From positions 25,149,418 through 25,213,417 of the forward strand of contig NC_090130.1 in the NCBI RefSeq assembly GCF_040581485.1: a stretch of 64,000 nucleotides of DNA, written 5' to 3'. Positions 38,201 through 47,480 of this stretch are shown in pieces. The number at the start of each line of letters is the position of its first letter. Position 1 is the first letter of the stretch. Under the pieces are notes generated by a model, which made no database searches, was not told where the DNA came from, and worked only from the letters and a program-made list of their open reading frames with translations. The DNA comes from Linepithema humile (Eukaryota; Arthropoda; Insecta; Hymenoptera; Formicidae). The position numbers and the translations under genes were made by a program.

Positions 38201-41200
38201 TATTAAATTTCAAACAATTTTTTAGTATTAATAAACATGGTATATTAACATTAATTAACATTAATCTGAATACATTAAATGTATATTACTAACGAATGAC
38301 AATTTATATGAACCGTTCATAATTTAGATTGCAGATGCTTATTTTCATATGATAATAGGAAGAGCGCACATCAATAGAACATTTTTGGTTGCGCAAAGTG
38401 TTTTCTAGATCGCGTTCGACTTTGGATACCGTTTTGCTATGTTTAGATCACGTTCAGCTGGCGACGATAAACTAGGTCGGATTAGCGTACTCTTCCTTGA
38501 GTGAGTTCTTCATCTTTTCACTAAGGAAGATTCTATCATATCTTTTATATACTTCATAAAAAGATATAAAATATAAAAAGGAATATAAAATATCAAGAAA
38601 CATAAAACATTGATGTAGTGCAACAATTTATACTTTATCAGAGTTTTCGTGCAACAATATTTAATATTCGTTGCATGATTACATTAAAATAAGCAATGCA
38701 TATTATTGTTTATCTGAGCATTTTGTAATTTAATTACTATATATTGAAATCTCTGTATATTAAATTACTCACAACTTGAATGAACATACCACATCCAATT
38801 AATTACATTATTGTATGATAACATTTACCTAAAATATTAAGCGGGTAATTGTATTATGTGTACGGCAATTAATTTGAGAAGTCTGCGAAATTCATATGAT
38901 GTAATATCTACAACATTATAATTAATTGGCTATCAAATTTCACGCGATTGGCGTGACTTCACATCGATAAGCGTAGAGAAGCTTTCTTTTAATAAATTGA
39001 CGTATGTCGCTATGCTTTGCGAATGTGAATAAAACGATATATAGATATTTTAGAACAGGGGACACAAGCTGAAATATTCTGGAAGCTTTTCAGGGAAAGC
39101 AAATGCAAATCTAAATATTTCCTACGAGTTAGATGGACAAGCATATACGACGAGCAACGGGTTGCTGGAATAACTTGAATGCCTGTAACCGGATTTCGCG
39201 GATAAACGGATTTTCCGCATGGATAGCGGTTTATTGCGTCGCGTTATGCGTTTATTTTATCTCACGGTGATTGAATTACAATGTGCGTCACCTTAATGTC
39301 GACTATTATATACGCGCTGGAATGCACATTCTCAAAATTGCGCGCAATTGTGCGAAGCGATCGAAATACGATCCAGCAGCGAGGTAAATATCCCACTTGT
39401 CGTAAATAATATATTTCTCTTTTTATCAGATGTGGCGATCACTTCTATGGACGCATTTTCTGCTGCTAACCGCGCTGTTAGCACCAGTGCAGAGGGTCGC
39501 AGCGTGCAGCTGTAAGCTAGCTCACCCTCAGACCAAGTTCTGCGAATCGGATTTTGGTACGATGTTAATTTCATGATTCATATCTCTTTCATTCTTTCAT
39601 GTTGTAAATATTTAAGGCGTGAAAAATATTAATTATATGCATATTTTATTAAGAATGCGAAGATGGGATTCAATGTAATAATACTGTACGTAGAATAACG
39701 TACAGTGAAAAGATTTCAAGTATGAACAGCCATGTCACAGTTTTCCTGTAAAATATGCGCCAAATAACAGCGGAATTCACTTTCCGGCTTGCGTAAAGGT
39801 ACGACGGCCACGGCTAATGACATTCTTCTGTCGTAGTTGCCGTGATGAGAGTGAAAAAGGTTCTCTCCGTGAACGAGTACGAGATCGCTTACAAGGTCAA
39901 GATAAACAGGGTCTTCAAGGTGTGTATTATTATGTGCCGTGAGATTTCGCGCGCGTTCTCGCGTCGCGTTCATCGCGAAATGTATAATCTAGGTTTAACC
40001 GTACGCCTGCTTCCTCCCGCAGTCCAATCCAAAGGCCGACGTGGCACTGATGCAGAACCTTTTATGGACTCCGTCCTCGGACGGAATGTGCGGCATGACA
40101 CTGAAAGTCGGCGAGACTTACGTTCTCAGCGGTAGAATTGTCTCGGGAAAAGCACTCATATCGCTCTGCGGACTTTCGATAAGATGGGCCGAGACGACCA
40201 GCAGACAACGCAAGGGACTGAGACAGCTCTATCAACAGGGCTGCGCGTGTGACGTAAGTATTAAATTATTTTATCGATCGTTGTTCCATGTATATATATT
40301 AAGCTTTTAATATTAAAAAATACCAATATTAACATATCAATATGAAAACTTTTTTACTAAAAGAATATTATAAGATATCCTGCCAGCAAGGCGGAACAAA
40401 ATTCGAATTTTATTGCTAAAAATGATTATTACATTCTTTCGAAATATTGCTCTTGTTTCATAACATGTTGCAATACATATTTCACACCAGAAAAAATAAA
40501 ACTTTTAATTTTGTTGTTAGCAGTGATGATTGTTACATTACTTTTGGCATATTACTGAATATTTTTCATATTTAGGTCAACAACAAGTGGAAAAAATAAA
40601 GTCTAGTTGTTTGTAATAAATAAATTCAACCGAAATTGATCGTAAATTGTGAAGAGAGGCACATACATAAATCATATGTAAAATTAAATATTTTTGCAAC
40701 TGATTCCGTGAACACAGGCAGGCTCAGTGCGTGAAGGGGCTAAAGTAATAAATCACCTACGCTATAAATCCCAGTTGATTTTATTCAACCGGATGTACTT
40801 CTCAAAAATGGAATGTTCTAATAATATACACGTGCGAATAAAAGAGCTGCACACGCGCGAATGTCGGAGCATTTATTCAAACACAGTAGACCGCTGCAAG
40901 GCGCGAGTTTACGTGACTGAAAATATGAGATCGCGAGAAAAGTCGCGTGTATAAATGGCCTGGTTTTTGTATCGCAGATTCTGTATACACATTGGAGGCG
41001 CAAGGGTGCCGTGTTCGAGTCCAGCGGCGGGAAGCGTTGCCTGTGGGAGAGCACACCAGGCCCGCAAGATTGCCAAGAAAAATACGGTGTTTGCCTGGTG
41101 GCGCCCGGTGGCTCCTGTTCCTGGGTTCCCTCGGTCCCGTATAAAAATTGCATCAAGGAATATCAGCGCCTACGCGAGCAGCAAAGGTCACGGGAGCCGT

Positions 41201-43589
41201 AACTGACATTTCCGTACCCCGTGTTTTCGTGACAGGAGGCGCAGCTAAAATCTATCAGTCGCAAAACGACGCGGCGCATCTGTCAATCAATCCGATCGAA
41301 CGCGCCGCAGGTAATTGAGTCACTGAGAGGCAAAGTGATATAGTGCTAGTTTAATGGAACCGTATATTTGCAGCATCGAAAATGCAAAAGGCCTACACCA
41401 TTTCCATTACTCGGAATATGAATAATTCAGTAGTTCACGAAAAAGCATTATTACATGGACGAGACAAAATTTCCGTTTCTTTCAAAGTTTTATTATTAAC
41501 TAATACTAATAATGATTTTAATCATTATTTTTCTTTTTCAGATTTTAACATTTTTTAAATGATAGGAAATAAATGGAACATATATCGCTTTACTTTTGAG
41601 GGATGCAATTATGTCGTCGACTATTTACGATGTGTATTAATCTTCATACTAATTTTTATTTAGATTTCGATGGACTGGGCGAAAGAACGATTCTGATTGT
41701 ATCGAAGAGTCGGCGTAGTTTTGTAATTGTTTAGTTAAGATATGGATTCATTTATATATCATTTGTTAAATTATTTGTGACTTAGGTTCGATAGCAACAA
41801 CGTCGGCTATTTATCCCACAATTTTGCTAGCTTACCACTGGCTGTAATCGTAAGCAGGGAAGTATTAGTTAATTACGGGCAAATCTAACCGGCGCTGGTA
41901 CAATCGAGTCTTAATTATTCGATTATTATTAATGAAGAGTAAGTTTGTTAGCTTTAGGAATTTCGAAACGCTTCAATACCCAATATGCGTTTCATAACTG
42001 AAATATATATGAGCGACCTATTTTCTCGGCTATTCTCTCAACATGTTGTATATATTATATTGTTAATGTACATTGTGTACTCTTAAATTATTCCAACTAT
42101 CGTTTCGTTATGCGTAGTCGTAGACGTTAAAACGCTACTCGTACTTTCATTACATTTCGTAATCTTTTATGTGCGTTTTTAAGTTTAATCAATTCAATTA
42201 GATTGTAGCACCGTATATATTTGTTGTTTACAGGAATTATTATTCACGATTTTGGCACTGTTTGACGAGAAAAACTTTACCGAATATCTCAATAGTTTTC
42301 CACATGAAGATATGTACAAGGCTTTTTGTATTTTATAAGAGCATATTTATCATTTAATTCTACTTCAATAATTATTTCATGCAACAGCTGTCTCTTGTTA
42401 ATTTAGTACAAAGTACGAAGAATATTAATATAATGGAAAATTTGTGTGCTTTTCGATGGGGAAGATACGAATTTTGTACCTATGTCATAGTTTAGTTCGT
42501 AAATGTGGTAATTTCGTAAGTGTTATGACATATATATAGATTATAAATTAATGAAAACAGTTATTCTTCCAGGCGTACCCGTGACGTGTCATAAGAGATA
42601 ATATTTTTCTGATAATGCGGTTTGTTTACCAGACAGTATTTTCTTTTTATGATTATTTAATTTTTAGAAACGTAAAATGCTGAATAAATATTTGTCAATT
42701 GGTTCTACTCACCATTTCACGATGATTGGGGTAATAACTCTGCTCGATCAGAGGGAAGTTGTCTTTACCCAAACGACGTTGTAGACCCAGCAGGTGCGCA
42801 AATACCCAAGGTTTGTCCTATTTCGTGGAACACGTAGCAATTATCGAAAGGTTCAAGCACACTGTGTATAAGAAAGATATGTATAACGAAATCGATACGA
42901 GGCATCACGTGTGGAATCTCACATAAAATGTACATCTAAATCTCTATTATAATTCTGTCTAGATTGTATTTGAATGAAATTTTGCAAACATTTTTATACA
43001 CAAATTAATGAGATAATATTTTAATATTATAATAATTCAAATTTTAATTTATATTTTTAGATGACAGAAATTATATTATTCTTAACAAAATCTTTATCTT
43101 ATCTTTTATATCGATAATTAAATTTATTAAAAATAATTATTAGAAAATTTGTTTCGCTGAAGAGTTTTTTGATAATGTATTACCTGGAAGTTGTAAATTG
43201 CTGTTATATTGTTAACACTGGGTACACCGCCGTACATCAGGCCAAGAAGAAGATTTTTGAAATCTTCTCCAGCATCTCGCAGATTTTGACGTATCAATAC
43301 GAAATCAGGCTTGAAGGATCTGACAACAAATAATAGTAGATGCATCGCTGTTCAATGTTAATATTTTCAATCAGATCTATATCTCTTATTGTTTTATTAA
43401 ATTATTTCTCATTTTATATAAAAAATTTATACGTCGACGTTAAGTTTTTAGACTTTTAAGTTATATTTAATTTATTTCTCTCAATACTTGCTTAACTCAA
43501 TATTAAAATGTAGTATAACTGCAAAATATTAAACGATTTAAGTTATGAAATTTAGTTTAATGTTGAAAATTATTAGTTTTAAAATGTGT

Positions 43590-43628
<39 letters not shown>

Positions 43629-46600
43629 GATTAAGTATCTCACCGAATGACTTTGGTCCCGTTACGATAGACAGCCATGGACACGATGGTGCCTGACTCG
43701 CTCGCCGTGAGGGACAATTCCCGAAATTCCGCCTGCTCCACGCGGATCTCATAATCACCATGCAGTCTGCGTCCTCGGAAGTATTTGCTCCAGTCGGTGT
43801 TCTGGTCGTCGATCACCAGCAGAGTAAAGCATCGATCTTTGCTGTATGACTGGCCTCTGGTCGCGCCAGACACCGCCGCTCCCAAAATAGAAGCACCCTG
43901 TGCACGTCATTTTAACGTCACATTCTGTTACACTTTCCCTTCGCAACGTGCGACATAGTAACTGACTAGAAGCGGAAGGCTGTAATTGAACAGATTATTC
44001 TAGAAACGATACAGAATCACGCTAATCGGTCAGCATTGCACGAGTGGCGATTATCAATATTCATTTCAATGCTATAATCTATTGCGACGTAGACAATTAT
44101 ACCGGTGTTCTGACGTCAAATCAAGGTATATTTTTTATTCGCGATTTGGAATAATAACCTATCAAACAAAATAAATATTGGAAATTTGAACTTTGAACTT
44201 TTGCAGTGAAACATTTTTTAATTAAATTTTAAAATACGTGCAATATGACATATCGCAGAACGTTGACAGTACTTTGAGATATCACTTATCGGAGTTATTA
44301 ATAATCCCGCCTCGCGGCTACGATGACGAAAAAACGACGGAGCTGTCACTTTATATGATTAATGAAGCTAATTTTCGATCAGATAAAAGTGTTAGATGCG
44401 GACAAAATAATAGAATAAAATGAAACAGAGAGAAAAAAAAAGAAACAACTTGCCTGGTCACGGGCGGCGCCGGTCAAACTCTGCACCCGCTGGAGCAAAC
44501 TCTCCCGGGTCTTCGCCGGCGAGGACGGCGCGCTGGTGGTCCGCGAGCCGGGTCTCAAGTTAAGGCTGAGATCGCCGCCGATGGGCTGCGGTGGTCCCTG
44601 GGGCGGCGCGCCCGGTATCGGCGGCTGTGTCGGAGGCGGTATCGGGCCCGGTTGGGACTGCAGCGGTCGGTCCGGCACCGCTTGATACGGCTGAGACGAG
44701 TCCTGCCGGCCCACGGTGGCCAGCCCAGGATCGGAGTTGGGCTCATCGTCGAGCTCCGAGCTTAGGTCCCCTGACGAGAACCTGGAAGACAAGCTATCGT
44801 GGTCGTCGTGACAGTGATAATCGGTCGGGAGGTCACGCGCTCTGACGCTTTTCCTGACTGCACATTTCAAATGCACATCGATCACACAGCCAAACGTTGG
44901 TGCTGGCGGGATGAGGAGCGTGGAAATGATGACGTCGGCGATGATTTCCAGCGGTCGCTAATCGGCCGGCGTTACATGCGTGGCGGATGTCAATATCTGT
45001 TTCGATGTCATAATTGTATATTGCGTAGACGTGGACGATTACGGCGTTTCAGCGCGGAGCAGCTGCGTATTTGTTTTTTATCTACGACCCGGAACTCTTT
45101 TTTTCCGGTGAATTTGTTCCGCATCGAGTAAAACGAGCACCGAGGCGCGAACAACAGCATGGCATTCACACGAAACCACATCGTTGCGCATTTACGTCAT
45201 CGAGTCCCACACTATCGAGCGTCCGTGTGATTACTCGTCATAAGTAAAAGCGGGAGATGAAAGACGCGATATCTCTGATGAGAACGGGGGGGGAGTAACG
45301 TTAACATACCGTTGCCAGGTGCAAGGCAACATTAGCGCGATGTTGATATCGTGGCGTGCGTCCAGGCTACTGCATTCGGGGCAATGCTGGAAGCGATATT
45401 TTTAACGAGCCGCATGCACACATTCAGACTTGTCACACATTCGGACACGAAAGGTTTGAAATTGTTAATAACAACATTGAGATACCTGCGTGTTTAAATT
45501 TTCTGTTGACATTTTAATGCGAGCATAACGATGCTTTACTTCGATAAAACAGAGGTTCTCAAACACCTCGATATGATCTTTTCTGATAATTAAAAAGATT
45601 TCCTTCCTTTTACAATGATTAATAGTACTTATAAAAGCATCACTGATTGCGAGAAAATGTAGAACAAATTCTTTTATCAATTTACACAGTAATATTGATT
45701 TGTTTCATTAAATATTTTAATAATTTCCTTTTTTTTTATGTTAAGTACTCTAGATGAAAATGAGAAGTGTAACGTGAAACATAAATATACATTGTCTTTT
45801 TAAAAAGAATTCAAATAGCTATAATTTCAAGGAGTTTAATTTCTAATGTCGTGAATAATGAGAAAATGTGATTTGTGCAGCCGTTGTCACATTGTTATTG
45901 ATAAGCAAAGAGATCATTTTCGTACTTATAGTAGTAAAGTAAGTTTAGCATAATCGCGTTTCCAACTCTCCTTCAAATTCTCGCGTTTCAGTTTGCGTTA
46001 TCACTTTACACCTGCTAGCCTGGAAATTCTAGCGTCGAGTTTCAGTGATTGTCCCAATTTCTAACACCGTAACTTTGTCACGTTGTTGCCGACGCTTGTT
46101 TAATGGCCGACTCAGGTGAGGGCTTGTGTCCGGCTAATTGGACAGAGGAATCTATTTTCTCTTGACGAGCGCATTATGGGAGGCGAGAGCCCATGGAATA
46201 TTGAGATACCGCACGCAGCATTTTAACGGCCGATTATTATCATGCGTACATTGGTGTGTGTAAATTAACTCGATGTAAGAGCCATACTCGTAAAAGGATT
46301 CGGCTTGCCTGGACGATATAATACACGGGCTTTCATCATGTGTGCCTTTCAACAACATATTGGTATTCACTGGCGAGTGAAATCGAGCGGGCGTTTCGAT
46401 CGAAATATTTTTATGCCAGAATTTAATAACAGGCATTTCTGGGCTTAATTCGATAACAGTGTATGAAAGCTAATGATAATCACATTAAAAGCGCGTTACA
46501 CTATGAATAGTACAATGAGAATATAAATCGCTGTTCGCAATTTTAAGTTACAAATTAAATATTTATACATGTATAACGTTAATAACGTTAATAACAATAA

Positions 46601-47165
46601 TAACGAGAACCAGAAATAAGAATAATTGGCGCAAATTATTCATTTAATTTGCAAACCTTTTTTATAGATTTGTAAACTGTTTGAAATTTGTTATTCATCT
46701 TTTTTAATGAAAATATTTTTCACAGATCAGCCTCGAGAAAATCGGCGGAAGCTTACACAATACAATTGCATTTTATTTCATGCAGATTCTGAATGTGGGC
46801 TGACATTCTCTTTGATGATGAAATAATCAAAATATCGTCAGAGTTTTGAAAATAATATTCATATAAATATTATTTCGCAATTTCTGATGCTGTGCATGCG
46901 TCCATAAAATTGTGCAAAATATATATATAATAGTTTCAACTCATCGCAGAATGTTGTAAAACAAAAAAGAGAAATGAACACGAAATTAAATGCCAGCCCT
47001 GCAGTCCGGATCCGACGTGATAGAGGTACTAGCGACTCACCTCCGTTTCAGGTAGTTGACATTGGTGGTGAAGGACTGACGAAAGCTGGAGAATGAAATG
47101 TTGCCGGGTGAAGGAGCTGTACCACAGTACTTGGCGCAACCGCCGCGGCCGGTAATCTTGATGGT
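10849..47165 (-). CDS. Syn: Synapsin, whole coding span (nine coding exons read)
   Basis: Synapsin coats synaptic vesicles, tethers the reserve pool in presynaptic terminals and has an ATP-binding core. Coding exons in transcript order are 47165-47041, 44781-44454, 43897-43644, 43319-43184, 42817-42713, 12550-12345, 12081-11817, 11724-11481 and 11030-10849. All joins are in frame, giving up to 614 codons. Visible parts are domain A (NYLKRRFSSGDLSS), a Pro/Gln-rich linker, the ATP-grasp-like domain C (for example DDQNTDWSKYFRGRRLHGD and KPWVFAHLLGLQRRLGK), a Ser-rich linker, and the C-terminal motif EDTEDTMKNLRKTFAGIFGDM, which is nearly identical to what I remember of Drosophila. The upper limit 47165 is only the end of the open frame, because no AUG is present in that exon. 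The gene hosts TIMP in its 30-kb intron. Confidence 0.97.
11481..11724 (-). CDS. Syn: Synapsin exon, Ser/Gly-rich linker
   Basis: The exon starts VYCRPPSVLTKTASRGS, continues through a run rich in Gly-Ser-Leu-Gly-Ser repeats, and ends LVRRDSQ. Donor ag|gtatat is at 11480. RRDS is a basophilic-kinase-type site. The repeat-like GSLGSM/GSLGSV stretch suggests disordered linker sequence. Confidence 0.95.
11725..11816 (-). repeat. 92-bp synapsin intron starting with a 12-bp tandem duplication
   Basis: The intron begins gtgcgggattgc (11816-11805), followed directly by gtgcgggactgc (11804-11793). The donor motif is therefore duplicated 12 nt downstream. Use of the second copy would insert four codons (VRDC). 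Confidence 0.7.
11817..12081 (-). CDS. Syn: Synapsin exon, end of domain C
   Basis: The acceptor is ttcag|gcgg. The exon completes the Met codon split from the previous exon, then encodes RKSISGNWKSNTGSAMLEQ and LFGGLDICAIELLVGKDGRE, and ends GDSQEEDRRHIADLVTAKMQ. These are core synapsin sequences: ATP-grasp fold, ligand-binding lobe. Donor cag|gtgcgg. Confidence 0.97.
12345..12550 (-). CDS. Syn: Synapsin exon, domain C middle
   Basis: The exon starts VSASRYPVVVKLGHAHGGTG, which carries the conserved Lys and the Gly-rich ATP loop of the ATP-grasp core. It ends GSNYKAFM with the Met codon split AT|G (donor gtaagt). It begins with bases gtaagc immediately after the acceptor, so the exon start itself resembles a donor. 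It follows the 30-kb intron that contains TIMP. Confidence 0.97.
15640..16525 (+). promoter_or_regulatory. Purine-rich, CpG-containing candidate first exon inside the synapsin intron
   Basis: For nearly 900 bp the plus strand is dominated by G and A (gaga, ggaag, gcgag), with many CpGs and a perfect GA run at 16211-16248. The patch ends at a reasonable donor, gaaag|gtaatc (GT at 16526-16527). That looks like a non-coding 5' exon transcribed on the plus strand, possibly a distal start for the nested TIMP gene, whose first coding exon has an acceptor directly before its ATG. A lncRNA or a simple low-complexity stretch is equally possible. Confidence 0.25.
16211..16248. repeat. (GA)19 microsatellite
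   Basis: A perfect GA run inside the purine-rich patch. Open frames across it in several phases are artefacts. Confidence 0.95.
24030..24260. repeat. Degenerate repeat of AAGTTAAA-like motifs
   Basis: Variants of ggaagttaa, gaaagttaaa, gcaagttaaa and gaagttgaaa recur every 25-50 bp. This suggests a decayed short tandem repeat. No coding content. Confidence 0.3.
29174..29248. repeat. (CA)n microsatellite with CG interruptions
   Basis: A run of about 75 bp of CA/CG dinucleotides inside a GC-richer patch. Poly-Thr-His and poly-Val-Cys frames across it are artefacts. Confidence 0.95.
29711..29728. repeat. T18 homopolymer
   Basis: Eighteen consecutive T. The opposite strand could be the A-tail of an old retrocopy, but no source sequence is recognisable beside it. 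Confidence 0.9.
31911..32060. repeat. 75-bp tandem duplication
   Basis: Two adjacent units start tactatattatcattta at 31911 and 31986 and end agattatta(t)aaatactttttt. They differ by a few substitutions and small indels. They lie in AT-rich intron sequence beside overlapping inverted repeats at about 31775-31850. Confidence 0.75.
35475..35487. repeat. G13 homopolymer
   Basis: Thirteen consecutive G in an AT-rich context. A shorter G8 occurs near 45284. Confidence 0.9.
39307..39429 (+). promoter_or_regulatory. Possible proximal TIMP promoter with TATA-like box
   Basis: A TATATA at 39307-39312 lies about 120 bp upstream of the TIMP ATG. A donor-like gag|gtaaat sits near 39383, and a strong acceptor (T-rich tract, cag) ends at 39429, directly before the ATG. 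The implied intron would be only about 50 bp, near the lower limit for insects. Alternatively the acceptor joins a distant 5' UTR exon. Confidence 0.3.
39430..39556 (+). CDS. Timp: TIMP exon 1, signal peptide and CxC start
   Basis: Encodes the hydrophobic signal peptide, then CSCKLAHPQTKFCESDF. It ends with one base of the next codon before gtacga. ATG 39430 follows an acceptor-like tract immediately, so a 5' UTR exon upstream is likely. Confidence 0.95.
39430..41202 (+). CDS. Timp: Tissue inhibitor of metalloproteinases (TIMP), four coding exons
   Basis: TIMP is a secreted protein that blocks matrix metalloproteinases by placing its N-terminal Cys at the active-site zinc. Exons are 39430-39556, 39837-39919, 40023-40253 and 40978-41202, all with GT-AG introns and in-frame joins, giving 221 residues. 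A signal peptide (MWRSLLWTHFLLLTALL) ends at RVAA, so the mature chain should start CSCK, the required CxC start. I count twelve cysteines in the mature protein, the full TIMP number: seven in exons 1-3, including CESD, MCGM, LCGL and CACD, and five in the last exon. Length matches the family. It lies antisense inside the largest synapsin intron, the nested arrangement known in flies and vertebrates. Confidence 0.97.
39837..39919 (+). CDS. Timp: TIMP exon 2
   Basis: The acceptor is tcgtag. Two bases complete a Val codon, then AVMRVKKVLSVNEYEIAYKV and KINRVFK. This is the beta-barrel part of the netrin-like (OB-fold) domain. Donor aag|gtgtgt. Confidence 0.95.
40023..40253 (+). CDS. Timp: TIMP exon 3
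   Basis: The acceptor is ctcccgcag. Encodes SNPKADVALMQNLLWTPSSD, then the conserved MCGM, the YVLSGRIVSGKALISLCG strand region, and ends GCACD before gtaagt. It carries four conserved cysteines and completes the N-terminal inhibitory domain. Confidence 0.96.
40978..41202 (+). CDS. Timp: TIMP exon 4, C-terminal domain
   Basis: The acceptor is atcgcag. Encodes ILYTHWRRKGAVFESSGGKR, then CLW, DCQEKYG, VCLVAPGGSCSWVPS and NCIKEY, with the five remaining cysteines, and ends in a charged tail at TAA 41200-41202. Confidence 0.96.
   Translation: MLYTHWRRKGAVFESSGGKRCLWESTPGPQDCQEKYGVCLVAPGGSCSWVPSVPYKNCIKEYQRLREQQRSREP
41203..42712. other. Synapsin intron between TIMP stop and next synapsin exon
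   Basis: AT-rich sequence holding the TIMP 3' UTR at the left and intron sequence at the right. No further exon is seen. Conserved Ser/Thr codons or polyadenylation sites could not be fixed. Confidence 0.5.
42713..42817 (-). CDS. Syn: Synapsin exon, domain C
   Basis: The acceptor is gaaatag|gac. The 35 codons read DKPWVFAHLLGLQRRLGKDN, then FPLIEQSYYPNHREM. The donor atg|gtgagt opens the 30-kb intron carrying TIMP. No 60-codon frame marks this exon; it is recognised by homology to the synapsin core. Confidence 0.97.
43184..43319 (-). CDS. Syn: Synapsin exon, domain C
   Basis: The acceptor is gttgtcag|atcc. The exon completes the split Arg codon, then SFKPDFVLIRQNLRDAGED and LGLMYGGVPSVNNITAIYNFQ. 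The GGVPSVN motif is typical of synapsins. Donor cag|gtaata. Confidence 0.97.
43594..43625. repeat. (TC)n microsatellite
   Basis: Sixteen TC units in the synapsin intron, about 20 bp beyond the donor of the adjacent exon. Confidence 0.95.
43644..43897 (-). CDS. Syn: Synapsin exon, domain B end and start of domain C
   Basis: The acceptor is gtgcacag|ggtgct. The exon reads GASILGAAVSGATRGQSYSK, DRCFTLLVIDDQNTDWSKYF, and RGRRLHGDYEIRVEQAEFRE, and ends NGTKVI plus a split Arg codon. Donor cg|gtgaga. This holds the first in-frame Met codon of the whole coding sequence (in VSMAVY), already well inside the conserved core. Confidence 0.97.
43898..44453 (-). other. Syn: GC-AG intron of synapsin
   Basis: The upstream exon must end ...GCC CGT GAC CAG to join GGT GCT TCT (ARDQ|GAS, conserved in insect synapsins). 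The intron then starts gcaagt. CAG|GCAAGT matches the consensus of the rare GC-AG class exactly, and no GT donor keeps the frame nearby. Confidence 0.88.
44454..44781 (-). CDS. Syn: Synapsin exon, domain A end and Pro-rich linker
   Basis: The acceptor is gtcttccag|gttctc. The first base completes Arg of the RRFS site, then FSSGDLSSELDDEPNSDPG, a Pro/Gln-rich disordered linker (such as PPPTQPPIPGAPPQGPPQP), LNLRPGSRTTSAPSSPAKTR, and ESLLQRVQSLTGAARDQ. APSSPAK is a proline-directed kinase-type site. No in-frame ATG is present. Confidence 0.95.
44782..47040. other. Synapsin intron
   Basis: About 2.3 kb. The right-hand two thirds are AT-rich; 44.80-45.40 kb is CpG-richer and open in one plus frame without recognisable content. 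On the synapsin strand the frame of the next exon stays open upstream of its acceptor for some 35 codons, but contains no ATG. Confidence 0.5.
47041..47165 (-). CDS. Syn: Synapsin first recognised coding exon (domain A), no AUG
   Basis: Donor ag|gtgagt at 47040. The frame that joins the next exon reads SFTTNVNYLKRRFSSGD across the junction. NYLKRRFS corresponds to NYLRRRLS at the start of vertebrate synapsins, where an M precedes N; here that codon is GTC. The frame is open for 41 codons back to an in-frame TAA at 47166-47168, and no ATG occurs in it. Translation must start at a non-AUG codon (a CTG at 47049-47051 is one option), or an AUG must come from an upstream exon through an internal acceptor (for example ttctccag, AG at 47086-47087). 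The true 5' exon limit is not known. Confidence 0.75.
47042..47048 (-). promoter_or_regulatory. Syn: Domain A kinase site with split AGG codon
   Basis: The second Arg of RRFS is encoded AG|G across the splice junction, with its A at 47042, two bases from the donor. In Drosophila the corresponding Arg is known to be recoded to Gly by A-to-I editing. The codon here is compatible with the same change. Confidence 0.5.
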
Positions 47166-47480
47166 TTACACCGGGCTTGCTGTCGCGATGAAACGGTTCG
47201 CGATTTCGTCGCTCGGATGTTGTTAGCGATGCGGCGGATAACGCGCTCCGATCCTTTGTCGTCGCCGACGGTCTTGAGCTGCCGGTGAGACGATATCGTC
47301 GCGACACACGCGAGAAGGGGATCGTTCGTTGTTGATTAATGGATCGTGTCGATGGATCCCGGATCGATGGGTGGCTTTCTCTGCTCGAAGCGTCACGGGA
47401 TAAACTTCAACGTAAGGTAATCCGAAAGGAAAGGATGAAATAAGAGGAGGTGAGGAAGGAGAAAATAAACAATCCAAGTT
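47166..47480 (-). promoter_or_regulatory. CpG-rich 5' region of the domain A exon
   Basis: A CpG-rich stretch directly upstream of the domain A exon on the synapsin strand. It may be 5' UTR, an alternative first exon or a promoter. Frames on both strands are short and mutually inconsistent. Confidence 0.35.

Larger units (their letters stand above)
12551..39429. other. Large synapsin intron, part 3' of TIMP on the synapsin strand
   Basis: About 27 kb of intron sequence. It is mostly AT-rich, with CpG-rich patches near 14.2-16.5, 22.4-22.8, 25.7-25.9, 28.6-29.5, 32.5-32.8, 33.4-34.1 and 35.7-36.2 kb. I found no convincing exon of another gene, no tRNA, and no transposase or reverse transcriptase. 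The patches may be enhancers, alternative promoters or small RNA loci. The repeats and candidate elements are listed separately. Confidence 0.5.

Noticed and set aside
41010..41025. tRNA B-box-like gttcgagtcc
   Set aside because: It lies inside TIMP exon 4 (VFESS), with no A box or acceptor stem around it.
40727..41206. Alternative frames across the last TIMP exon
   Set aside because: Shadows of the TIMP frame, which alone preserves the five conserved cysteines.
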